From Cycas panzhihuaensis (Eukaryota > Cycadophyta): a stretch of DNA of 64,000 nucleotides. This document shows, piece by piece, positions 1 through 10,830 of the stretch; within the stretch, counting starts at the first letter, position 1; every line of letters starts with the position of its first letter. Where the stretch lies: the NCBI GenBank assembly GCA_023213395.1, contig CM041465.1, positions 179,435,741 to 179,499,740 of the forward strand, given 5' to 3'. A model generated the notes under the pieces. It had not been told where the DNA came from and made no database searches. It was given only the letters and a program-made list of their open reading frames with translations. Made by a program: the position numbers and the translations under genes.

Positions 1-920
1 GCAAAAATGGATCTAGGGCGGTGAACAGAGCCAAAGGAGTATAAACATAGGTATGTTTTGGAGTGGTACGAAAATCAAGATGGAAGGGGTCTATGAGAGA
101 CTGAAGGGGTCATCATAAATGCACTAAAGAGGCCTAAAAGGGAGGCTATGAAGGAGAAACAAGGGATGGACCTAGAAGGCAAAGGTAATGAGGGTGAAAA
201 GATGGCCGTAGGGGCTGTCATGATAGAAAGAAAGGATAAGGTTCCCATTAAGGCCCCCACGTATATAAAGGAAATTGGGTGAAAATGAAGTTTATTTTCA
301 TGGGCTCATGATCAATTTGGAGCCCTTTCCTTTACACAGCAGAGCACCTCCTGACTTTAGAGGCATATAGCAAGAGATCTGACCATTTGATCGAGAAGAG
401 GGGATAATCGATGCGACCAGGATGATAAGATGGTGGTGGCTAGGCCAGATCAAGTAAGTGGATTGCCCCCTACCCTTTCCATTTTGTCCATTAAAATTTA
501 TAGTTTTTGAAGTTTTTCAGTCAATTTTTGGCCCCTTAAGGGCGATTTGGGACCCTCTAGAGCCTAATTTGGGCCAAGAGAAGGGGAGGTCTAGGGCTAC
601 CTAGCTTTAGCCCACTTGGACAAAAAACTTGATATTTTTAGGGCATTCCCCCCTTATTTATGGGGGGAAACGTGGGCCCCATGACAAAGATCACAGTATC
701 ATAGAGCTTACCACAGGGACATTGAGGGCATGCTGAAATCTCAGTAGGGCCTGTGTCAAACTCTATGGTACCACAAAGTTTAACATGGGGTAGAGGTACA
801 ATGTTAGAAAAAAGAAGGAAAAAAGACTCAAAAAGGGTGCCCAACTCTTCCTAACTAAATGAAAGGCATCCTAAGGGTAACTAAACATATCATAGAGTAT
901 TTTAACTGACTCTTGGGTGG
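1..920. other. 3' region of Tat-2, upstream of the antisense gene
   Basis: This stretch aligns by eye with 8872-9820 of Tat-1. It begins at the same short words (GCAAAAATGG, then AGTATAAAC) and includes the same spacing to a TATA-like box. No reading frame here is shared by the two copies. The window starts before the place where the RNase H of Tat-1 would have its counterpart, so its presence in Tat-2 cannot be judged. I see no gene in it. Confidence 0.6.
262..269 (+). promoter_or_regulatory. TATA-like box of the antisense unit (Tat-2 copy)
   Basis: TATATAAA within CACGTATATAAAGGAAAT. Its Tat-1 counterpart at 9128-9136 is flanked by the same GT before and AGGAAA/AAGGAAA after. Both lie about 650-700 bp before the first conserved antisense coding block. 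Promoter activity is inferred. Confidence 0.4.
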
Positions 921-1265
921 TTTTTGTAGGCAGTCATTGTAGTGGACAACCATGAGAACATAGAGATAGTAATGATGAGCTTTATAAAGATGATGTCATG
1001 TAGTGACATGTGGATGTTGGGGCACTACAGGTTACTAAAGATCATCAGGACCTCATAGTATGCATTGGATCAGTACCTCCTGGTAGATATAGTCTCCCAT
1101 TGGGATCGTAGGTGACATTTCTTCCATCTTTCCTAGGTGGGGAACATCACTATCACACCAGGAGTCATTAGGAGGATCCTGGGAGTACCATTAGGAGGAA
1201 CACCAATATCATTGGGCATATTTCCCAACATACATGTTACACATACGGAGGTGGCAACATACTTT

Positions 1266-2057
1266 TGTTGGAATATATAATACTAGCAGGAGAACAGGGC
1301 AGAACATATATCAAATAACCATAAACTAATATTGCATTAATACATCAATGTATCACAATCACAATAGAATAAACACATGAAAGCCTTGTTGTTCAATCCA
1401 TTGTAGTAGAAATGAGCATTACAAATCTCCTCAAAGGTGGCAATGTCTGAAAACACCAGGGTTGTACACCCCTTAACATTTATAGTTTTGGGGGAGGAGG
1501 GAAACTCCTCAACCCCTGAATTCAAAATAACAATAAAATAATATTCACTTAACTCAAATCAAACTAACTCAACTTACCTTAACTTACCTTGACATGTTGA
1601 GCATCACATGTCTAAATTGAGGTGCACAATCCTAGTAGGTAAGAGGCAGTTGAGTGATGATATTACACTCTAACATTCTCCCCCTTAATGTCATCGCGAA
1701 TACTTGTATCATTTCCTTGAATTTGTGGAACTTGTACTTGAAAAAAACTTTAAAATTCTGATCTTGATCTTTATCAACTATTCTCACCCTTATAGCCACA
1801 TATATCTCTTTATCATAGAATGATATAGGAAAACTATAAGTAGATGAAACTTGATGCAAATGTAGATGAATAACTATAATTTTAGCTTTGTTGACTAGAA
1901 TATTAAGAAGGCTTTAAACTTGAACTTTTGTAATCTTTATGCTTTGAACAACTGTCATATCATCAGGTTCATTCTTTGTCATATCATCAGATTCATTCTT
2001 TGTCATATCATCAGATTCATTCTTCGTTATGTTGAGTGATGACATTACACTCCAACA
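1266..2057 (-). mobile_element. Degenerate copia-type remnant: one LTR, an internal stub and an LTR tail
   Basis: This 792-bp block is missing from Tat-1 at the equivalent point (10150-10160). It starts TGTTGGAATATATAA and ends CTCCAACA. The flanks are ACTTT (1261-1265) and ACTTC (2058-2062), a 5-bp TSD with one mismatch; Tat-1 has ACTTC here. A complete left LTR appears to end at 1675 in CTCTAACA, followed at once by TTCTCCCCCTTAA, which on the minus strand is a polypurine tract next to an LTR start. The last ~27 bp (2031-2057) repeat the end of that LTR. So this is a minus-strand element whose body and most of the right LTR have been deleted. No coding domain is left that I can name. Confidence 0.65.
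1953..2024. repeat. 24-bp tandem repeat, three units
   Basis: Three adjacent 24-bp units start at 1953, 1977 and 2001 (each TGTCATATCATCAG then RTTCATTCTT), with one visible difference (G/A). It lies inside the internal stub of the degenerate copia remnant. No spacer alternation is present, so it is not a CRISPR. Confidence 0.9.
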
Positions 2058-2918
2058 ACTTCATTAGCTAGGGCAGGTGGGACCGATAAGGGGTATCGAT
2101 CCAGATGATGGTGATGTCATAGATTCCTTGAGTGAGGAAGCTTATTACATTGGGTATTTTGTTTTACATTTCCCAGAAACAAAATTACAAGGACATACTC
2201 GATGGGTAGATGGATATTGTTAGGATATGTAAGGCTAGTGAGAGGATAGATTAGGCCGCCTTGATAGTGAAGAACATGGTCATGTAACTGGATGCTATTA
2301 AGGTGGAAGAGAGAGGAGGATTTTCATATTATACACTATTACAGTGTTAGTTTCTCAACTATTTTAGGGTAGTAGAACCACCATGAGGGCCTCACCCTAT
2401 CCCAGTATGAGCTCCCATGGTGCACAGGTGGAAAACTTGATTTAGGGGGACCGAGGACTAGGCACATATTAGGCAATCGATGGAGGTGACATCGTTGGAC
2501 CTCCTCACTTTAGTAGACTACATAGTATATTCATATAGAGGAGTGCATTGGGATAGTGATGATGTAAAGGGAGAGGCAGGAGGTAGTCCTAGATATGGAG
2601 GTGATGGGGCAGGCCTCTTAGGAGTGGAAGGTCTGTCAGGAGCCATAGTAGGAGTGGTAGGTCCATCCGAACCTACAGGAGGTGAGTCGGGTCCTTTAGG
2701 AGCTATGAGAGGAGGTAGGCCACCTTGCACACTAGCATAGAGATTGAGGGTGGTATGCAGAACCTTAGTGGTGGCAGGGGTAGAGGGGGGGGGAGATGCC
2801 TCAGTAGGCTAAGAGGTAGGCAAAGTGGTACCAGAGGCTAAGGAGGAGGTAACAACAGCTAAGGGATGTCCCATAGAGGAGGTGGTCATCCACATCGAGG
2901 AGCCAATTATCCTAAGAG

Positions 2919-3040
2919 GTGAGATACTACTTTTTCTTAACACCCTTCTATGACTAGGTGATTAGATAGTTTGCTTTGATTTGGTTTTGAGATTTTGATA
3001 TATGGATACATAAACTAACATATGGTGTGTGATTTGATAG
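2919..3040 (+). other. Predicted intron of the antisense gene (Tat-2 copy)
   Basis: Donor AGAG|GTGAGA and acceptor GATTTGATAG, 122 bp, with a T-rich stretch before the acceptor. The upstream exon ends with one extra base of a codon (phase 1), and joining to 3041 keeps the same frame into GAGATGGTAAGG. The Tat-1 copy has an intron at the same place with the same phase. Splicing is inferred from sequence only. Confidence 0.55.
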
Positions 3041-3633
3041 AAACAACAGAGATGGTAAGGTTGGTGGAGGCGATAGCCTAGGAGATATTCCCCCAGATCT
3101 ACGCGGAGGGAAAACCTCCTACCTAGGTTAGAGAGGAGCCTCGATTGGTAGGGGCATACACAATGATATTTGCCCCACTAATCAGAGTTAGGGATATGTG
3201 GGTAATAGAGTTTCAGGAGTATCGGGCAAGGGTAGGATAACTACAGGGGGAGTTGGATGTGATCTGCACAGAGAGAAGCTAGGTGGTCATGGAGTGGGAC
3301 ACATTACGAGGCCAGGTCCAGGCATTTGAGGCTTAGGGTGGAGGAGTAATAGGTGATGATGCAGAGAGCCGTATTAGGGTAGTCGTACTAAAGGAGAGGG
3401 TCTAAGGAGTGGAGGGGGAGAGGGATCATATCCAAATGTGATACAATCAGTTGGTGGAGCAGATGGCTGTGAGGTCATCATAGAGAAGGACTTAGACCTA
3501 CACAATGGTGGTGACCCCAAGGAGGCCTCAAGATGAGGGGAGTGAGGTAAGGAGCTCATATCGATAGAGGAGCCTAAGAGGTATGTGGTCTCCTAGGGAG
3601 GGATCATGCCATCCAAGAGATAATACCCCTTGA

Positions 3634-4433
3634 AAGTAGGGGCGTCGAAGGAGCAGAACATGGTTAATTTTGACTGGGAAAGCGCTGGACCTCTAGGGAG
3701 TCACCATATGCTAACATATGATTGTACACCTCCTTTCAAGGATTCCAACTTTTCCAGGATAATGTACTATATTATTTTGTATAATGTGATTCATTATGTA
3801 TATAGACAGGGCCCATTGGCACCCCATTTGATTTATGACGATGGTGTTATGTTGGTTTTATAATATTACATTTGTTGTTTATTTGTTCATATGTTTACAT
3901 ATTTATGTGTATATAAGAATGGGTGCATGAGTGTACGAGGGGCTATACATCATGATGACTTTAGTTGATTATTATATGATTTTTGTTGGATTACTTACGT
4001 GGTGCCCACACTTCCTTTCATGTAGGACCATACTCATAGTGGGCATACACGACCACCATAAGTGTAGGCAATAGATACGCGTGAGGCTAGGAGGTAGAAT
4101 GCCATGTACGTTCATTGAAGGAGCATAATAGGTATGCAAAATAAGCAAAGGCAAAGAGAGAGTATAGTTACTCAAATATGCAGTCCTAGTTAAGGTGCAT
4201 TTTTTAGCTCAAGAGCGATGGAAATGTATGCGTCCAACTAAGAGGAAAGGTTTCCTATAGGAGGGAAACAAAAGATACCATAGGAGGAACTGCAAAGATA
4301 GAGAAGCCACCCTAAGCTGCCACTCCACCTATGGTTAGGAGGAATGGAGACATGCTTAGTGTGGTAGTTTAGGCTTATTTCAGAGTGAGGAAAGAGAGGT
4401 AGTGTGTTGAGTCTATGCAGGGGTAGGGACGGG
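3634..4433. other. Spacer between the antisense-gene end and the pol end (Tat-2)
   Basis: This 800-bp stretch is collinear with 11736-12508 of Tat-1. The antisense gene and pol converge on it. It shares with Tat-1 a CACCATATG block (3704 and 11795) and a T-rich, AT-rich part around 3850-3930 that could serve as 3' untranslated sequence for the antisense unit. I see no conserved reading frame. Confidence 0.5.
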
Positions 4434-4590
4434 TCACATGTAGAATTTCTTTAGGAACTTACCATTGATAGCTTTCTCGAATTTGAGACCCTTTAGGGTC
4501 GTAATCCTACAAGTTCCATTATCGAAGATTTCAAGAACGATGAAGGGACAACCTATTTAGGCCCAAATTTGGACAAGTGGTCATGGAGAT
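4434..4590 (-). pseudogene. Tat-2 integrase, last codons (split off by Tat-1)
   Basis: Read on the minus strand, this gives the C-terminal tail of integrase: a LHDHLSKFGPK block, then after a frame break an NGTCRITTLKG block and NGKFLKKFYM followed by the stop at 4434-4436. It matches 12509-12670 of Tat-1 residue for residue in most positions. The rest of the integrase lies at 43705 onward, on the other side of the 39-kb Tat-1 insertion. The piece also contains an in-frame TAG where Tat-1 has TGG. Confidence 0.75.
4586..4590. repeat. Target-site duplication of Tat-1 (GAGAT), left copy
   Basis: GAGAT sits directly before the LTR start TGGAATCGCA and is repeated at 43700-43704 directly after the LTR end GGAAACA. 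In uninterrupted Tat-1 the same integrase site reads CATGGAGATATTC, so joining 4590 to 43705 restores a continuous gene. Confidence 0.95.
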
Positions 4591-7500
4591 TGGAATCGCA
4601 TCTATGGGATGGTAACTACACCTAGTTAGGATTAGGTTGGTTAACGAAAGGCTCCAGAATAAAGAGTTAATCCAATAAGTGAAGGGAAACACCCACACAT
4701 GATGTTTGTGCATCAGAGCACATGTTCGAGACACATGAATGGTGCATAACTTCCCTCTAGGTAACTTAGTTTTAGTTTTCAGGTAGCACAAGCAAGGGAT
4801 ATCCTTAGTTTCCTGAGTAACCTTAGAATGCAGGTCTTCTCACCCTTGGATGGCTGGAAGGGATGGGCAAGACCCAACGAGGAAGTGGATCCTCGTGGAT
4901 GATGAAGGGATATGGATATGATGTATGTAAGTAAGTGGCATGGGAGGTACGCACTTGTAAGGGTAGTGTTGGGTAGTTACCTCACACACGAGACCAACCC
5001 AAGGCAGAAAGGTGTTGAGATTGTTAAGTTGGTATGAATGTGATGGGGTTAGAGGAGGATGTATTAGAGTATGAATCCTCCTTGAACTAAACCACCTAAA
5101 GTGAGTTTAGGAGAGCAAGGAATGATGGTAGAAGTAGTTCTCACTGTCTTATATATGAAGGAGTCTATTTTCTATATGCAATAGTGAAACAGTATCTAAT
5201 CGGTTATGTATGCAAACAAGAGATAAAAGAAGTATATATATAAAAGACAACAAATATAATTTGTCTCACTTTCTCTCCAACATAAACCCTCTCTCTCTTT
5301 TCACTTTGAATAAAGGGAAAAGGGACAAGAGAGGCAAACCAATCTAACACATAAGATGCATGCTAAGGATGCAAACCCTAATAGGATGTATGCAATCAAA
5401 TGAAAAGAGGAAGGGGATATCTCCTATCTTGTTCTCTTTCCTAAAATGTAAGCTAGTATGCATAAACAAATGGATGGTACAAATTAGTTCCCTTTTATCT
5501 TTTCCTTTTATGTTCTTATCATGCAAACATGTAAACTTAAAAGAGAAGTAGAGAAAAGATATACAAAAAGGAAGGAAACATACCTAGAAAGTTATGTAGA
5601 TGAAATGAAGTTACCGTCTTGCATTGTACTTGCTTCTTATTTTCCTTCTCACAACACACGGGCATTGTAGGGGCTTCCTTACCTTCCTTAAAGTGAAAGG
5701 AAGAAAGCAAGAAAGACAAAAGAAAAGGAACTACGCTAAAAGCTGAAGTGACCGAGGAAAAGGAAAGTAAAGAAACATACTCGAATTGAATTAGTTCATC
5801 CTTCTCTATGAGAGACATGGTAAACCTATAATCACAAAGGTTTCCTACCCTTTTCCAAGGGGCTGCTAGAGTGCCAAGTAAATATATATATGTGGCTATG
5901 AAATACTAAGAGTATTATAAGTTAAAGCAGTTCAAATCAAGTAAACTTTCAACCAAAGCACAACTCTAAATCTCCTCAAAGCCAATAACACAAGACAAGG
6001 GATGCAGATGGTTAGCCTTAGTATGGCTAACCCTCCAACAAGTGCACCTCCATGCTACCTCTAAGCACAAGAAATAATAGGTTGGGACAACCTAATGGCA
6101 GTAAATAATAAGAGAAACAAATAGCAAGAGATTTGTAAATATCGTCTATGTTGCAAATGTTGTTATGTGCAGTAATTTTATAACTTTGATCAAGCCAAGA
6201 CATAAAGTCAATTTAAGACACTACTCAAGGCTAGAAAATCTACCCAAATGAGGTGCTCAGGCCTATAAATAGTGCAACAAGGGATGTGTATACTAATGTC
6301 CAGTGATGGCCTACTTCTAAGAGCTCCCTAGTAGCTCAAGAAAGGCACAAGAGGAGGAGAGGAAAAGAGGAGAAGGGGGTTGCCCTTGAGGAGTAGGCCT
6401 AGTCAGTTATAGAACCCTCCTTATGTCATTTCTCTCCCTCTTTGAGGACCTTTCCCCACAACCTCCTTGGAGAAACTAGGAGAAAGTAAGAAGATAATGT
6501 AGAAAAAAAGAAAAGAACTGAGGGATTACCTCCTATATATATTGGAAAGATAAAAAATAAAAGATATTCCAAATGATCTAATCTCTTTTAAGGAGGTTTA
6601 AAAGGAACAAAATAGAGAAAATATGAGATGATACCTATTAGGCTAGATTAGAGATAGGTCTGCCTGAGAAAATAGCAGAAAAATGATAGATCTATGGTGC
6701 TTACAGGTGGATCCCTAGAAGAGCAATGGAACCTTAAGATAAATTTGCTAGAACTTTTTAATAGGGCGTGAAGGCAAAACTTGGAGTGTATCCTTGCTTG
6801 GAGAAGCTTGTTGGTGAGCCTGCTACCATAGATCTAAGCTAAAGAGGGCAGATCTCAGGCTGGAGCATAGGGAACTTAGGTGTTATAGGGCATTCCTAGA
6901 GAAAACTACCTGTGAAAGAAGGAGAAGAGAGGAGAGTAGGTGGAAGAAGAGATGGAAAATAAGGTTCTTTTAGGTTTTATACCTAACTCTAGCTTTAATG
7001 GGTGACCAAGGTTAAGTTAGGACTTAAGGGGTGACTAAGCCACCTAGCAATTTCATGAAGAAAGTGAATGACAGTCACCCTATAGCAAGCTTCGTAGTAC
7101 CATGACATTTGTCACGGTGCAGTGATAGAGACAAAAATAGGATAATAAAAGGTCCCTAGGAGCTCTAAAGGAGGGTACCCTAGGCCTAGGGGGCTAGCCC
7201 TTTGTTTAGGTAGTTGTGGATAGTCATATGGAGAGGATGACCTAAATGAGATGGGGTACCAGAGTGGTAGGGTTACCAGGAAATCGGTAACTGGAATAAG
7301 GATGTACGAATCACACTTAATGGAGCGCTAAAAGCTGTGATGTGGCAAAGAGGATGTGAGCAGATCACACAGGCTGAGTGACACTTGAGACGACATGGAG
7401 GTACATAGGAGGGTTGTGGAGTGCCATGGGGATGCATATCCCATAGATCGTCATAGGCTGAAAGAGTATAAAGTAGTATAGTCAAGCAACATATGCAAGA

Positions 7501-7646
7501 TGATCACTCAAATGTATTAGTCAGCCATGCAATAAAAGGACACTTCAGTTTACCTTTATACATAAGTAATAATACAAAGGCTAGAAGCATACCTATACTT
7601 ACCTAAGTTGACTTACCAAAGACCCATTCCTGGGAGCTGGGAAACA
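4591..7646 (-). repeat. Tat-1 3' LTR (3056 bp)
   Basis: It starts TGGAATCGCATC and ends CTGGGAGCTGGGAAACA; the same sequence recurs in the three pieces of the 5' LTR. A short alternating AT run near 5880-5893 reads as a TATA-like box on the minus strand, and it is this spot that has expanded to a microsatellite in the 5' LTR. Small reading frames inside are not shared between the two LTRs and are not genes. Blocks such as TTTCCTGAGTAACCTTA (4811-4827) are also found in the otherwise different Tat-2 LTR (62537 onward). Confidence 0.93.
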
Positions 7647-7662
7647 CTCCCCCCTTTGTAGC
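7647..7662 (-). other. Tat-1 polypurine tract
   Basis: CTCCCCCCTTTGTAGC on the plus strand, that is ...ACAAAGGGGGGAG on the sense strand, directly abutting the 3' LTR start TGTTTCCC. This is the expected position and composition for the plus-strand primer. Confidence 0.85.
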
Positions 7663-8150
7663 AGAGTCTCACAGCTTAAAGGTGTAATGCAATGGCGGAT
7701 GCTAGCAACACAATGCTAGTAACACACACATATATATACAAATATTCATAACAATGGTTTGAGCCAAGGGCAATAACAAGTGTCATAGCAGAATGAGTGG
7801 GTGTAGAGGCAAGGACGAGACAACATAGGGGCTGTCTATATGTTGTCGTATAGATAACAGGCAATGATAGTAGATGGGGGGGATTCCCCCATCATAAGAG
7901 TAGAATAGAAGGGTGGTGAGGACCACACATAAGGTCGGATAGATGTCATGAACAGAGAGCTATGTATAAACACAAGTCAAGAATAGTAAGAGTTACGTGA
8001 TAAGATGCTAAGAGTAGCATGAAGAAAATAAACCTGGTGGTCGCCATAGTTTAACCTCATTAGTGGTCAGCTTTTGGAGGTGCAAATGGATCACGATGTG
8101 AAGAATAGGGTGAGCCGAGACTTAGGTGCCTGAATGGCTAGAGAAGTCTC
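7663..8150. other. Short 3' untranslated stretch of Tat-1 between RNase H and polypurine tract
   Basis: About 490 bp without a convincing reading frame on either strand. A 62-codon frame at 7676-7864 has no family features. There is an ACACATATATATAC run near 7724-7737. Confidence 0.5.
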
Positions 8151-8573
8151 TCAAGGTGGGTCGATATGGAGAGGAAGGTGATGCTCAAGGACGAGATGAA
8201 CCAGACTGTCCACCTTGGCATTGAGGGCCTGAGGAATGTGTTGAATATCAACAGATGGAAAATGAGCCAACAAGGATCTAGCGATCGAGGTGATAGCTCT
8301 CAGGCATGGGTACTGCACCTGGTAGACCTGGGTGAGATGGGACACCACAACCTGAGAATCACATAAGAGAACAATTGATCCATAGTAGAAGCAAAGTGCA
8401 TCGGTAAGGGCCTCAATAATAGTTGTATACTCAACTTCATTATTGGTGGCCTTGGGAAGAAAGATCCCAGAACACATAAAGTCGTATCTGAAAGGGTCAC
8501 AGAGAATCCACGCAATAGTAGAAGGGCTTGGGTTGCCACAACTCTCACCATCAGTGAAAACCAGTAATGCCAT
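8151..8573 (-). CDS. Stand-alone archaeal-like RNase H (RVT_3-type) downstream of integrase, uninterrupted
   Basis: 140 residues, stop included at 8151. The RNase H fold signature is complete: FTDGES with D8, a GNPSPST loop (family form GNPGP), TNNEVEY with E48, LLCDSQVVVSHL with D72, and NAKVDSLVHL with D122, so all four catalytic acids are present at family spacing. This type of domain normally degrades RNA in RNA-DNA hybrids. It is the only long unbroken frame in Tat-1. It is read in the same direction as gag-pol but lies about 3.9 kb beyond the pol stop, after the antisense gene and 490 bp before the polypurine tract. In known Tat elements the extra RNase H lies between RT-RH and integrase; here that place lacks it. 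An in-frame TGA lies about 13 codons upstream of the first ATG, so the start at 8573 is the only one available unless a splice joins it to earlier sequence. How it would be translated is not visible. Confidence 0.8.
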   Translation of the reverse strand: MALLVFTDGESCGNPSPSTIAWILCDPFRYDFMCSGIFLPKATNNEVEYTTIIEALTDALCFYYGSIVLLCDSQVVVSHLTQVYQVQYPCLRAITSIARSLLAHFPSVDIQHIPQALNAKVDSLVHLVLEHHLPLHIDPP

Positions 8574-9127
8574 GACAAAAATGGAGGTCTCGATAGAGAG
8601 AGAGCAATGATGAGATCAGTAAGTAAAGAGGACTCAATGATATGAATCACCATAAAAAACTTAAGTGGCTATCAATAAAGGCCATGAAGGGAAAGAAGAC
8701 ACAAAGACGAGGCTACTCGAAGGCAGAGGAGACTATTCGACAGATGGGAAAGAACGAACAGTGAAAAGACCATATAGGAGTACCAATGATCATTTAAGGA
8801 AGTGAAGCGCGGTCCCAAGTGGGGGGATGCTTCCTTTGGAAGCCCTAGAGGTGCAAATGGGTAGCAAAAATGGCTTCAGGATGATGAAACAAGCCAAATG
8901 AGTATAAACTTAGGTATATATGGAGGTGGCATGTAAAACGAGGTAAAAGGGGCCTCGCAAGGCCAAAGAGGGGGGTGCCATAAATGCGCTCAGAGGGTTA
9001 GGAAAAAGGAAGACAATGGACGCAAAATAAGAGACAAACCTAGAAGGTAAAGATGACCAGGGAAGAGAAATGGTCCCAAGGGCTATCACGGCGAGAGAAA
9101 CGGAAGAGGTGCCCTTCAGAGCTCCTG
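8574..9127. other. Spacer between RNase H ORF and antisense promoter (Tat-1)
   Basis: From 8872 on, it is collinear with the start of the window (Tat-2). A 117-codon frame overlapping 8300-8653 is a shadow of the RNase H frame. I see no further coding signal, only a moderately purine-rich sequence on the plus strand. Confidence 0.45.
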
Positions 9128-9136
9128 TATATATAA
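9128..9136 (+). promoter_or_regulatory. TATA-like box of the antisense unit (Tat-1 copy)
   Basis: TATATATAA in CTCCTGTATATATAAGGAAA, matching the Tat-2 box at 262-269 in position and flanks. It lies 690 bp before the first conserved antisense block, leaving room for a leader or an intron that ends at the acceptor-like TTTGTAGGCAG (9814-9824). Confidence 0.45.
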
Positions 9137-10740
9137 GGAAAATGTGACGAAGATGGAATTCATTTTCATGGGCTCACGATCGATTCAGAGCCCTTCTCCT
9201 TATGCAGTGGAACATTGCCTAACCTCAGAGGCATACAGGGAGAGATCAGACCATCAGATCGAGATGCAGAGATAGCCAATGAGACTAGAGAGATGAGATG
9301 GTTGTAATGAGTCTAGATCCAGTGAGTGGATCACTCGTTCCCTGTCCTGTTTCGTCATTTAAACTTTATGGCTTTTTAGTGCTTTTTCAGTAGAATTTTT
9401 GGCCCCTTATAGGCGAATGACGATCTCGTGGAGTCCAAATTAGATCCAGCAAGAGGGGGGACTAGGGCATTAGGTAACCTTGGTCCCGATGGGCCAGATC
9501 ATGGCCCACCTAGGTAAAAAATTTGATTTTTTAGATAGGAAACCCCCCTTAATGTGGCAGTATGACTGGCACCGTGACAAAGATCACGGTGCCATGATCT
9601 TTGCTGCAGGGCCATTGAGTTTATACTAAAATCTTAGCGGGCCCCATGCTATACTCCATGATACCATGGAATTTAGTGTGGTGCAAAGGTATATAGGCTG
9701 AAAAATATAAATGATGGCCTGAAGGAGAGCTAGACCTCAATTAGGGAAGAATGAGGGGTAATCCTAAAAGTAGGTAGGTAGGTTTAGATGTGTTTTGACT
9801 GATTTTTGGATGCTTTGTAGGCAGTTATCATGGTGGACAACTGTAAGAACATAGGAGTAGTTATGCTTAGCTTCATCGAGATGATGTCTCGCGGAGATAA
9901 GCAAGTGTTGGGGAGGTGTGGCCTACTGAAGGCCATCCAGACACCACAATATACATTTCATCAGTGCCTCCTAGTGGACATAGTCTCACATTAGGATTAA
10001 CAAAGGCATGTATTCTATCTCCCCCAAGTGGGAGATGTCACAGTCATACCAAGAGACATCTGGATGATCCTAGGGATACTGGTGGTAGGAGCGTTAGCAT
10101 CGCTAGGTGCATTGCCTAACTGTGATGCTGCACACAGGGAGGCAATGACCTACTTCACTGGTTAGGACTGGTGGGAGAGGAGGGGCATTCTTATGTAGAG
10201 CATAATCATGTCTAGGATTACTTGATGAGGAAGTTGATTATATTATGCATTCTATTATGGATATCTCAGAAACAAAATTATATGGATATACCCGACGGGT
10301 GGATAAACACTGTGAGGAGATGCAAAGCTAGGGAGAGATTGGATTGGGCTATATTAATAGTGGCAAACTTGATCGCCCAGTTAGATGCCATTAGGGTAGC
10401 TGAGAGAGGAGGACTATCATACAACACACTACTATAGTACTGGTTCTTTGATTAGTTTAGGGCAGTGACACCGATAGGAGGACTGCATCTGATTTCAGTA
10501 TGGGCTCCCATGGTCTACATGTGGCAGACTCGGTTCAGGGGAACCAAGGACCATGCACACATCTGGCGTTCAGTGGAGGCTACATCACTAGACCTCTTTA
10601 CCATGGTAGACTATACAATAGATCCATATAGAGGAGTGATGTGGGATAGTGATGACAAGGCATGAGGACTAGGAGGTGCTCCTGGCAATGGAGATGATGA
10701 TGATGGGAGTGATAGGGCCAGCCCATTAGGAATAGTAGGT

Positions 10741-10830
10741 GGAGAGGCAGGTCCATCAGGGACCACAAGAGGAGAGGCAGGACTGTTAGGAGCCGCAGGA
10801 GGAGAGGCAGGTCCATCATGGACTATACGG
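10741..10830 (+). repeat. 30-bp in-frame tandem repeat (decapeptide) in the antisense gene
   Basis: Three exact-length 30-bp units start at 10741, 10771 and 10801, each opening GGAGAGGCAGG. In the conserved frame they encode GEAGPSGTTR, GEAGLLGAAG and GEAGPSWTIR. The Tat-2 copy has a diverged version around 2650-2710 (VGPSEPTGGESGPLGAMRG). A Gly/Pro-rich flexible linker is the simplest reading. Confidence 0.85.

Larger units (their letters stand above)
921..3633 (+). pseudogene. Antisense gene of Tat-2, decayed (unrecognised conserved protein)
   Basis: The gene reads opposite to gag-pol. It begins near a splice-acceptor-like TTTTTGTAGGCAG (921-933). Conserved blocks shared with Tat-1 follow. 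The first (about 937-1260) contains VDN and an ITPGVIRRILGVP-like segment. A second block (about 2100-2570) contains ISQKQNYKDILDG and TSLDLLTLVDYI. Then come a Gly/Pro-rich stretch (2570-2740), an acidic stretch ending at an intron (2919-3040), and a charged heptad-like tail (3049-3410) that looks coiled-coil forming. The last conserved block is GMWSPREGS before TGA 3631-3633. Most in-frame breaks are TAG, TAA or TGA where Tat-1 or the motif suggests CAG, TGG or CGA. The frame is also split by the 1266-2057 insertion. Known Tat elements often carry extra antisense ORFs between pol and the 3' LTR; I do not recognise this protein and assign no function. Confidence 0.6.

Noticed and set aside
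1953-2024. Possible CRISPR-like array
   Set aside because: Three directly adjacent 24-bp units with no spacers, in a plant retroelement; a simple tandem repeat.
8300-8653. 117-codon minus-strand reading frame
   Set aside because: Overlaps the RNase H frame in another register; it has no motif, while the RNase H frame has four catalytic acids.
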